Origin: Reyranella sp.
GTDB taxonomy: Bacteria > Pseudomonadota > Alphaproteobacteria > Reyranellales > Reyranellaceae
Direction of reading: 5' to 3'
Length of the DNA stretch: 9,519 nt
Assembly (NCBI GenBank): GCA_030679805.1
Contig: JAUXST010000351.1
Span: 1-9,519, forward strand
A model generated the notes under the pieces. The model saw nothing but the letters and a program-made list of their open reading frames with translations. It was not told the DNA's origin and searched no databases. The number at the start of each line of letters is the position of its first letter. The first letter of the stretch is position 1. The translations under genes were made by a program, and so were the position numbers. Positions 1-5,270 of this stretch are shown piece after piece.

Positions 1-399
1 CGCGACCTCGGGCGGCATGTAGTTTTCGTCGTGCTTGGCCAGCACCTCGCGCGCCACGAACACGCCGTCGGCGCCCAGCATCCCCTCGGCTACCACGCCC
101 TGGCCCTCGCGGAAGAGGTCGGGCAGCAGGCCGCGATAGACGACGTCGACGGTCTTATGCGTGTCGGTGACCTTGAAGCGCGTCTCCTGGCCGTCGGCGG
201 ATTTCTTGACGCTGCCCGCCTCGACCAGGCCGCCCATGCGGAAGCGCCGCTCGGGCGGGATCTTCTTCTCGGCGATCTGGGTCGGCGAATAGAAGAAGAC
301 GATGTTGTCGTTCAGCGCCGTCAGCACCAGCGTGGCAGCAAAGCCCAGCACGGCGAGCGAGCCCACGACGAGCCACAGGCGCTTGCGCTTCGGAGTCAT
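1..399 (-). CDS. ccmE: Cytochrome c maturation heme chaperone CcmE (3' end outside window)
   Basis: Periplasmic, membrane-anchored heme chaperone that binds heme covalently and passes it to the CcmF/H ligase. The first 133 residues are visible and the frame is still open at the window edge. A short basic N-terminus (MTPKRKR) is followed by one membrane anchor at about residues 8-28, then the beta-rich OB-like domain. The family signature LAKHDENYMPPE is present, giving heme-ligating His123 and the nearby Tyr127. CcmE proteins are usually 140-165 residues, so only a short C-terminal tail is missing. The ATG overlaps the ccmD stop codon (ATGA), indicating translational coupling; a weak AAGG lies about 9 bases upstream. 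It is the last visible gene of the ccm operon. Identification rests on the motif and on gene order and is very secure. Confidence 0.96.
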   Translation of the reverse strand, partial: MTPKRKRLWLVVGSLAVLGFAATLVLTALNDNIVFFYSPTQIAEKKIPPERRFRMGGLVEAGSVKKSADGQETRFKVTDTHKTVDVVYRGLLPDLFREGQGVVAEGMLGADGVFVAREVLAKHDENYMPPEVA

Positions 400-560
400 T
401 GACTTGCCTTTGCCCGCTGTTCGCGGGGCCTTTCCAACCCGCGTGCCGCGAGTTCGCGGCGCACGCGCTGGCGGGCGGTGAGCGAGGAGATCAGCAAGCC
501 GCCCAAGATCACCAGCGCCACGAGATAGGCCGACATCACGTAGACGGCATGCGTGCTCAT
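396..560 (-). CDS. ccmD: Heme exporter small subunit CcmD
   Basis: A 54-residue single-pass membrane protein. In the Ccm system CcmD holds the CcmABC complex together and helps release holo-CcmE. It starts MSTHAVYVMSAYLVALVILG. The membrane segment at about residues 8-27 is followed by the basic, Arg-rich cytoplasmic tail (RQRVRRELAARGLERPREQ) typical of CcmD. The ATG overlaps the ccmC stop and the TGA overlaps the ccmE start, both as ATGA. An upstream extension of this frame exists but would run through ccmC and is not needed. Sequence conservation is low in this family, so the call relies on size, topology and position between ccmC and ccmE. Confidence 0.93.
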   Translation of the reverse strand: MSTHAVYVMSAYLVALVILGGLLISSLTARQRVRRELAARGLERPREQRAKASQ

Positions 561-1276
561 GCCTGGGGTTCCGCGTTCTCGAGACGGCGGCGGTCGATCT
601 CGGTGTCGGTGCGCAACAGCACCAGCAGCACGAACAGCAGGAACAGGGTTGCGACCATCCACAGCAACGGCAACAGGATGGAGGGATGGATCGACGGACC
701 GCCGAGGCGCGCGACCGACGCGGGCTGGTGCAGCGTGTTCCACCAATCGACCGAGAACTTGATGATCGGCAGGTTGATGACGCCGATCAGCACCAGGATG
801 GCGGCCGCGCGATCACCGCGCTCCGGCTCGTCGTAGGCGCGGTTCAAGGCGATGTGACCAAGATAGAGGAAGAACAGCAGCAGCATGGAGGTGAGCCTGG
901 CGTCCCACACCCAGTAGGCACCCCACATCGGCCGCCCCCACAACGAACCGGTGAGCAGACAAACGGCGCAGAAGCCCGCGCCCACCGGCGCCGCCGCCCG
1001 CGCCATCAGCGCCGCCAGCGGATGGCGCCACACCAGCAGCGAGGCGCCCAGCGCCGCCAGCAGGCCGTAGCCGGCCATGGCGATCCAGGCCGACGGCACA
1101 TGCACGAACATGATTCGCACCGTGTCGCCCTGTTGGTAGTCGGGTGGCGACTGGATCAATGCCAGATAGAGGCCGACCGCCAGCATCAGCGCCGTCGCGA
1201 TCGACAGGCTGGGCACCACGCGCTGGCTGAATCGCCTGTACCGCGCGGGATTGGCGAGAAAGTGAAGGTCGGCCAT
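557..1276 (-). CDS. ccmC: Heme-handling membrane protein CcmC
   Basis: A 239-residue integral membrane protein of the heme-handling family that presents heme to CcmE at the periplasmic face. The tryptophan-rich WWD-type signature WGRPMWGAYWVWDARLTS is at residues 113-130. The two conserved heme-ligating histidines are His59 (in MFVHVPSAW) and His183 (in WWNTLHQ), matching the family's usual spacing. Six membrane segments can be read (about 22-42, 63-83, 95-112, 126-145, 158-175 and 199-221). Length is standard. The ATG at 1276 has only a weak ribosome-binding site and is preceded by a 61-bp gap after ccmB, the only real gap in the ccm block. The stop codon overlaps ccmD. Confidence 0.97.
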   Translation of the reverse strand: MADLHFLANPARYRRFSQRVVPSLSIATALMLAVGLYLALIQSPPDYQQGDTVRIMFVHVPSAWIAMAGYGLLAALGASLLVWRHPLAALMARAAAPVGAGFCAVCLLTGSLWGRPMWGAYWVWDARLTSMLLLFFLYLGHIALNRAYDEPERGDRAAAILVLIGVINLPIIKFSVDWWNTLHQPASVARLGGPSIHPSILLPLLWMVATLFLLFVLLVLLRTDTEIDRRRLENAEPQA

Positions 1277-1337
1277 GTGCTTTGTCTATCCAGTCGCTCT
1301 ATCTATCCATTCGCCCGCCTGAGTCTATTCGCCAGAT
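1277..1337 (-). other. ccmB-ccmC spacer with short direct repeats
   Basis: This 61-bp spacer is the only intergenic gap inside the otherwise overlapping ccm operon. Read on the minus strand it carries short imperfect repeats: GCGAATAGAC, GCGAATGGATAGATAGAG and GACTGGATAGAC, sharing the core GGATAGA or GAATAGA. No hairpin or clear promoter hexamers are visible. The repeats may be slippage products or a small regulatory site; I cannot tell which. Confidence 0.45.
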
Positions 1338-2003
1338 TCACTCACCCGCCTGGCGCAATGCCGCGGCAATCGCCCACGGCATGGTCGCGAGCGCCACCAG
1401 GGCAAGCGCCGCCAGAACCGCGAGATGGGCGCCGAAATCCCCGCCGGTCGCCAGCGCTTCGACCGCACCGGCGCCAAAAATCAGCGTGGGCACGCAGAGC
1501 GGCAAGGCCAGCAGGGCGAGCAAAGCGCCCGACTTGCGTGCCCCAAGCGTCAAGGCCGCGGCCAGGCCGCCGATCAGCGATAAGGTAGGCGTGCCCACCA
1601 GCAGCGTAACACTCAGCGCCAGCAGGACCGACGGATCCAGCCCAAAGGCCACTCCCAGGATGGGTGCCAAAGCTGCTAACGGCATGCCGGTCACAATCCA
1701 GTGAGCACAGCACTTGGCGAGCGCGGCCAGCTCGAGCGGCCACGGCGCCAGCAGCAGCAGGTCGAGCGTGCCGTCCTCGAAGTCAGCGGCAAACAGGCGG
1801 TCGAGCGAGAGCAGCGCCGCGAACAGCGCCGCGCACCACAGGACGCCCGCGGCGATGCGGGCCAGCACATTGGCTTCCGGTCCGATGCCCAAGGGAAAGA
1901 GCGTCGTGGCGACGACGAAGAAGGCGAGCACGACGGCAACATCGCCCGGCCGGCGCCAGACCAGACGCAGGTCGCGTGCGACGAGAGCCGCGAAACCGCT
2001 CAC
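1338..2003 (-). CDS. ccmB: Heme exporter permease CcmB
   Basis: A 221-residue membrane subunit of the CcmAB ABC complex, whose ATP-driven step is needed to release holo-CcmE from CcmC. Six hydrophobic segments can be read (about 20-38, 48-66, 100-118, 126-152, 158-178 and 190-215). The early cytoplasmic motif FEDGTLDLLLLAPWPLE (about residues 75-91) is characteristic of CcmB, which usually has FEDGTLE-type sequence before the coupling helix. It starts with GTG at 2003, overlapping the ccmA stop as GTGA, so translation is probably coupled. Length matches the family. Confidence 0.95.
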   Translation of the reverse strand: MSGFAALVARDLRLVWRRPGDVAVVLAFFVVATTLFPLGIGPEANVLARIAAGVLWCAALFAALLSLDRLFAADFEDGTLDLLLLAPWPLELAALAKCCAHWIVTGMPLAALAPILGVAFGLDPSVLLALSVTLLVGTPTLSLIGGLAAALTLGARKSGALLALLALPLCVPTLIFGAGAVEALATGGDFGAHLAVLAALALVALATMPWAIAAALRQAGE

Positions 2004-2629
2004 GTCGGTATTCCAAGCTCAAGGGTGCGACCGCCGGCTAGACCGAGATCGGCATGGGTGGCGGCGATGGCGAGTCCGCCGGAGGCGAGATGGGTAGCAA
2101 GGGCTCGGCGAAAGGCCGCCTGCGCCGGCGCATCGAGCGCGTTCAGCGGCTCGTCGAGCAGCCACAGCGGGGCTTGCGCAAGAATCACGCGGGCCAGGGC
2201 CGTTCGCCGCCTCTGCCCGGCCGAGAGGGTTCGCACGGCGCGCGCCGCGAGCGACGAGAGGTCGAAGGCGACCAAAGCGCTGTCGAGCCGGTCCTCGGCC
2301 TGCGGGGCGCCCCGCAGGCGCTCCGCCGCCAGAAGGTTCTCGGCCACGGTGAGGTCGGCTTTGAGTCCCTCGAGATGCCCCAGCCAGGCGAGGCGACCGC
2401 GCCAGGCATCGGGCTCGGCCCGTACGTCGACACCCTGCCAGCCAATCGTGCCGGCCTCGGGGTGGACCAGCAAGGCGAGCGCCCGCAACAGGGTGGTCTT
2501 GCCGCTGCCGTTGCGGCCGACCAGCGCCAGCAATTCGCCACGGCCCAGGGCAAAGGACAGGCGCTCGAACACCCGCCTGCCGCCACGCCGGCAGGCGAGA
2601 TCCGCCACTTCAAGAAGGGGGGTCACCAT
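2000..2629 (-). CDS. ccmA: Heme exporter ATP-binding protein CcmA
   Basis: A 209-residue cytoplasmic ABC ATPase partner of CcmB. Walker A is GRNGSGKT (38-45), the ABC signature is LSAGQ (135-139), Walker B is LWLLDE (155-160) and the switch histidine is His192. The Q-loop position reads WLGHLEGLKADLTV, the H/E-containing form typical of CcmA. I chose the ATG at 2629 (MVTPLLEV) because homology begins there. The frame extends to a TTG at 2668, but that runs into the T-tract of the upstream terminator and has no ribosome-binding site. No good Shine-Dalgarno sequence precedes the ATG either. It is the first gene of the ccm operon, 37 bp downstream of an intrinsic terminator. Confidence 0.95.
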   Translation of the reverse strand: MVTPLLEVADLACRRGGRRVFERLSFALGRGELLALVGRNGSGKTTLLRALALLVHPEAGTIGWQGVDVRAEPDAWRGRLAWLGHLEGLKADLTVAENLLAAERLRGAPQAEDRLDSALVAFDLSSLAARAVRTLSAGQRRRTALARVILAQAPLWLLDEPLNALDAPAQAAFRRALATHLASGGLAIAATHADLGLAGGRTLELGIPT

Positions 2630-2666
2630 AAGGCGTCGTCGTAACACGCTGTCGGAAGGAGGCCCC

Positions 2667-2710
2667 AAAAGAAAAAGGCCGTCCTCTCGGGGGAGAATGA
2701 GAGGACGGCC
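2667..2710 (-). terminator. Intrinsic terminator upstream of ccmA
   Basis: A perfect 12-bp stem (arms 2677-2688 and 2699-2710) with a 10-base loop. On the minus strand the second arm, GAGAGGACGGCC, runs directly into TTTTTCTTTT. This is a canonical Rho-independent terminator for minus-strand transcription. It lies 37 bp before the ccmA ATG, so either ccmA has a very short promoter region below it or transcription must read through it. On the plus strand there is no T-tract after the stem. Confidence 0.85.
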
Positions 2711-2715
2711 GAAGC

Positions 2716-2729
2716 GCCTCCGAAGAGGC
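2716..2729 (-). repeat. UUCG tetraloop hairpin
   Basis: On the minus strand GCCTC-TTCG-GAGGC forms a 5-bp stem closed by a C(UUCG)G tetraloop, an unusually stable RNA loop. The plus-strand copy would have a CGAA loop without this stability, which supports a minus-strand transcript. It sits 6 bp before the terminator stem. Confidence 0.7.
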
Positions 2730-2731
2730 TA

Positions 2732-2760
2732 GAACGTGGCCTTTGGGGGGAACCACGTCC
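2732..2760 (-). repeat. 8-bp hairpin, possible switch with upstream pairing
   Basis: On the minus strand GGACGTGG (2753-2760) pairs with CCACGTTC (2732-2739), including one G-U pair, around a 13-base loop. The same CGTGG can instead pair with CCACG further upstream (2793-2797), helped by a neighbouring GGGGA/TCCCC pairing (2788-2792 with 2762-2766). The two folds exclude each other, as expected of an attenuator or riboswitch-like leader. Confidence 0.5.
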
Positions 2761-2834
2761 GGGGGAGATACAACCTCTACATGGAAGTCCCCCGTGGCCG
2801 TCGCTAGACCCAAATGGGGCAAGAGTGTGATTTC

Positions 2835-2878
2835 TGCGCCACGGCCCCCCGCGCCGAGGGCGCAGGGGCCGTGGTGCA
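2835..2878. repeat. Long GC-rich inverted repeat
   Basis: Outer arms 2835-2848 and 2865-2878 match over 14 bases with one non-Watson-Crick position. Inner arms 2851-2855 and 2859-2863 add 5 bp around a GAG loop. The odd pair is G-T as a plus-strand transcript and A-C as a minus-strand one, so it does not favour the minus strand. No T-tract follows on either side, so it is not an intrinsic terminator. Confidence 0.65.
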
Positions 2879-2912
2879 GGGCGGGCGGCAGGGCCTTCAT
2901 AAGCCCAAGAAC

Positions 2913-2925
2913 CCGCACAGTGCGG
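2913..2925. repeat. 13-bp palindrome, operator-like
   Basis: CCGCACAGTGCGG has perfect 6-bp arms around one central base. The loop is too small for an RNA hairpin, so a dimeric regulator site on DNA is the more natural reading. No regulator family is suggested by the sequence, and chance is possible in GC-rich DNA. Confidence 0.35.
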
Positions 2926-2990
2926 AAAAGGCAAGAATTCAGAGGGTTGGGTAGCGCAGTTCTTGTCTATTCTGAAGCGAGCGGGCTCCC

Positions 2991-3008
2991 GCGCTTGATT
3001 ACAAGCGC
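2991..3008. repeat. 7-bp hairpin after the permease operon
   Basis: GCGCTTG (2991-2997) and CAAGCGC (3002-3008) are perfect complements around the 4-base loop ATTA. It follows the 21-bp inverted repeat by 12 bp on the minus strand. There is no T-tract, so it may only stabilise or process the operon's 3' end. Confidence 0.5.
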
Positions 3009-3020
3009 TGCCGCCCGCCT

Positions 3021-3066
3021 GACGCTGCAGACCCTTACGCCGTTAGGCGTAAGGGTCTGCAGCGTC
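3021..3066. repeat. Perfect 21-bp inverted repeat spanning the permease stop codon
   Basis: Arms 3021-3041 and 3046-3066 are exact complements with a 4-base loop. The right arm is the coding end of the DppC-like permease (residues RDAADPYA) and the TAA stop (3043-3045) falls in the loop, so the left arm is an inverted copy of the gene's last codons. No T-tract follows on either strand. It may act as a Rho-linked terminator or as a barrier that protects the mRNA 3' end. Confidence 0.9.
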
Positions 3067-4248
3067 TCTCATCCCATCCCCCATGAACTGGTAGGCCAGA
3101 ATGACCAGGATGACCGGCACGACCGGCAGCATCAGCCACCAGTTGACGGCGACGACGTTGATGTCGGTTGCCTCGTTCAGCAGCACGCCCCAGGAGGTGA
3201 TGGGCGGCCTGAGGCCGAGGCCCAAGAACGATAGCGCCGTCTCAGCCAGGATCATCGAGGGGATCGACAGCGTCGCCGAGGCGATCAGGTGGCTCATGAA
3301 GCCGGGCAGGAGGTGGCGGCCGATGATGCGGCCTGGCTTGGCGCCCATCATCTGGGCGGCTGCCGCGTAGTCCTCCTCGCGCAACGACAGAAGCTTGGAG
3401 CGCACGGCGCGCCCCAACCCCGGCCAGTCGAGCAATGCCAGGATGATGGTGATGCCGAAATAGATCACCAGCGGCGACCAGGTGACGGGCAGCGCCGCCG
3501 ACAGCGCCAGCCACAGCGGCAGATGCGGGAAGCTCTTGATGATCTCGGTGATACGTTGGACGACGTTGTCGACCCAACCGCCGTAGTAGCCCGCCAGGCC
3601 GCCCAGGATCAGCGCCAGCGCGAATGACAACGTGATGCCGATGATGCCGATGGTGAGCGAGATGCGCGCGGCATAGACAATGCGACTGAACAGGTCGCGC
3701 CCCAGCCGGTCAGTACCCAGCCAGAAGAACTGCCCGCCCTCAGCCGGGCAGACGAAATGGAACGTGGCGTCGATCATTCCCCAGAACTCGTAGGCCGCGC
3801 CGCGGCAGAAGAAGCGAAGCGGCATCGGCTTTGCCGGATCCGGCGTGTAGACGCGCTGCAGGGTCTCCGGGTCGCGCTCTGTCTTCAGACCATAAACGAA
3901 AGGCCCGAGAAACTTGCCCTCATGGAACAGATGCACTTCTTGCGGCGGCGCGAAGATATAGGCCGAATGGCGGCTATGCAGGTCGTAGGGCGCGATCCAT
4001 TCGCTGATGGCCGTGGAGAAATACATCAGCGCCAGGAAGATCATCGAGACGACAGCCGGCCGGTGGCGGCGGAAGCGCCACCACATCAGCTTCCACTGGC
4101 CAGCCATGTAGTACTTTTCCTGGTCGGCGGTCAGGCGCTCGGCGACATAGGGGTCCCACGGCTCGCGGTTGACGAAATGCGGCGTGCGCCCGGGTTGAGG
4201 GGCGGGCTTGCGGGGCCCCGACGGGGGCGCGGAGGTCTGGTCGGTCAT
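3043..4248 (-). CDS. DppC/OppC-like ABC transporter permease
   Basis: A 401-residue inner-membrane subunit of a peptide/opine/nickel-type ABC importer. A 60-residue cytoplasmic N-terminus containing MWWRFRRHRPAV leads into TM1 (about 65-82). The segment LGTDRLGRDLFSRIVYAARI (177-196) precedes the core membrane domain, as in all OppC-type permeases. The EAA loop AAAAQMMGAKPGRIIGRHLLP (about 295-315) contacts the ATPase, and the ending DGMRDAADPYA is typical. About 95 residues lie between TM1 and LGTDRLGRD, longer than in standard 300-residue DppC, hence the greater length. The ATG follows a GAGG site at about 5 bases, 21 bp after the DppB-like stop. The substrate cannot be read from the sequence. 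Confidence 0.93.
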   Translation of the reverse strand: MTDQTSAPPSGPRKPAPQPGRTPHFVNREPWDPYVAERLTADQEKYYMAGQWKLMWWRFRRHRPAVVSMIFLALMYFSTAISEWIAPYDLHSRHSAYIFAPPQEVHLFHEGKFLGPFVYGLKTERDPETLQRVYTPDPAKPMPLRFFCRGAAYEFWGMIDATFHFVCPAEGGQFFWLGTDRLGRDLFSRIVYAARISLTIGIIGITLSFALALILGGLAGYYGGWVDNVVQRITEIIKSFPHLPLWLALSAALPVTWSPLVIYFGITIILALLDWPGLGRAVRSKLLSLREEDYAAAAQMMGAKPGRIIGRHLLPGFMSHLIASATLSIPSMILAETALSFLGLGLRPPITSWGVLLNEATDINVVAVNWWLMLPVVPVILVILAYQFMGDGMRDAADPYA

Positions 4249-4269
4249 GTCCGCCTCACTTCTCCGGGC

Positions 4270-5268
4270 TCATTTTTCCGAGGTCGCGCCGAAGCGGATG
4301 CGTGGATCGAGCGCGGCGAGCGCCAGATCCGAGATCAGCATGCCGATCACCGTCAGCACCGCCACGAACAGCAGGAAGGTGGCGGCGAGGTTGACGTCCT
4401 GGGTTTTCAACGCACCCAGCAGCATCGGCCCAGTGGTCGGCAGCGACAGCACCACCGAGACGATGACCGAGCCCGAGATGACGTCGGGCAGCAGGCCGCC
4501 GATGTCGGCGACGAACGGGTTGATGGCGTGGCGCAGCGGATACTTGATCAGCAGCCTGAGCGGCGGCAGGCCCTTGGCGCGGCCGGTGACGACATATTGC
4601 TTCTGCAGTTCGTCGAGCAGGTTGGCGCGCAGCCGCCGAATCATGCCGGCGGTGCCCGACATGCCGATGACGATCACCGGGATGATGAGGTGCTCGGCCA
4701 CCGAGACGAACTTGCCCCAGCTGAACGGCTTGTCGATGTACTCGGGGTCCATCAGGCCGCCGATCGACAGGCCGAAATAGACCTTGCCGACATAGAGCAG
4801 CACCAACGCCAGCAGAAAGTTCGGCACCGACAGGCCGACAAAGCCGATGAACGAGGCGACGTAGTCGCCCATCCGGTACTGGTGCGTCGCGGCGTAAACG
4901 CCGATGACGAACGACACGATCCAGATGAACGCGATAGTGCTGGACTCCATGATCAGCGTGAGCGCCATACGCTCGCCGATCAGGTCGGCGACCGGGACGG
5001 TGTCCTGGCAACTCAATCCGAAATCCCAGCGGAAGATACCGCCGACCCATTCGAAATAGCGCTGCCACAGCGGCTGATTGAGGCCGTAGAGGTCGCGCAG
5101 CTCTTCGGCCCGCTGATGGGCATCGGCATCGCCGCGCGCCAGCAACTCGTCGATCTGCGAAGTGACGCAATCGCCGGGCGGCAGGTCGATGATGAAATAG
5201 ACGAGTGCGCTGATGATGAACAGGGTCGGGATCATCAGCAGCACGCGGCGCACGATGAACTTAAGCAT
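4270..5268 (-). CDS. DppB/OppB-like ABC transporter permease
   Basis: A 332-residue inner-membrane permease that pairs with the DppC-like subunit to form the import channel. It starts MLKFIVRRVLLMIPTLFIIS, the classical DppB/OppB first membrane helix, followed by a periplasmic region (about 28-95) containing LRDLYGLNQPLWQRYFEWVG, the family's conserved LGLDxPL-type segment. The EAA loop is around QYVVTGRAKGLPPLRLLIKYPL, and it ends LAALDPRIRFG, the usual DPRIR tail. I chose the ATG at 5268: a strong GGAAGGGG lies 7 bases upstream and the ATPase stop is only 2 bp away. A frame extension further upstream only overlaps the ATPase gene. Substrate unknown. Confidence 0.94.
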   Translation of the reverse strand: MLKFIVRRVLLMIPTLFIISALVYFIIDLPPGDCVTSQIDELLARGDADAHQRAEELRDLYGLNQPLWQRYFEWVGGIFRWDFGLSCQDTVPVADLIGERMALTLIMESSTIAFIWIVSFVIGVYAATHQYRMGDYVASFIGFVGLSVPNFLLALVLLYVGKVYFGLSIGGLMDPEYIDKPFSWGKFVSVAEHLIIPVIVIGMSGTAGMIRRLRANLLDELQKQYVVTGRAKGLPPLRLLIKYPLRHAINPFVADIGGLLPDVISGSVIVSVVLSLPTTGPMLLGALKTQDVNLAATFLLFVAVLTVIGMLISDLALAALDPRIRFGATSEK

Positions 5269-5270
5269 GC

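Larger units (their letters stand above)
2630..3042 (-). other. Structured intergenic region, candidate ccm leader or small RNA
   Basis: About 410 bp between the last permease gene and ccmA with no convincing protein gene. Read on the minus strand it holds, in order: the downstream arm of a 21-bp inverted repeat, a 7-bp hairpin, a 13-bp palindrome, a long GC hairpin, an 8-bp hairpin, a UUCG-loop hairpin and an intrinsic terminator. The 8-bp hairpin contains a G-U pair that would be an A-C mismatch on the plus strand, so it favours minus-strand RNA. I looked for landmarks of SRP RNA (GGAAGGAAGCAGC), RNase P RNA, tmRNA and the cobalamin and TPP riboswitches and found none. Promoter hexamers could not be assigned with confidence. 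Confidence 0.5.

Noticed and set aside
2630..2668. 13-residue N-terminal extension of CcmA from a TTG
   Set aside because: The TTG lies in the terminator's T-tract, has no ribosome-binding site, and homology begins at the ATG at 2629.
1701..2732. 343-residue plus-strand open frame over ccmA and ccmB
   Set aside because: Very Arg/Ser/Ala-rich with no recognisable domain, and antisense to two clear ccm genes.
2610..2918. 102-residue minus-strand frame across the structured spacer
   Set aside because: It reads straight through the terminator hairpin and into ccmA, has no domain and no strong start signal; the inverted repeats explain the region better.
2667..3020. Known RNA class (6S, SRP, RNase P, tmRNA, tRNA or common riboswitch)
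   Set aside because: The conserved landmarks I could check by eye for SRP RNA, RNase P RNA, tmRNA, tRNA T-loops, cobalamin and TPP riboswitches are absent. The multiple short local hairpins do not resemble the single long hairpin of 6S RNA, though a profile search would be needed to exclude a divergent member.
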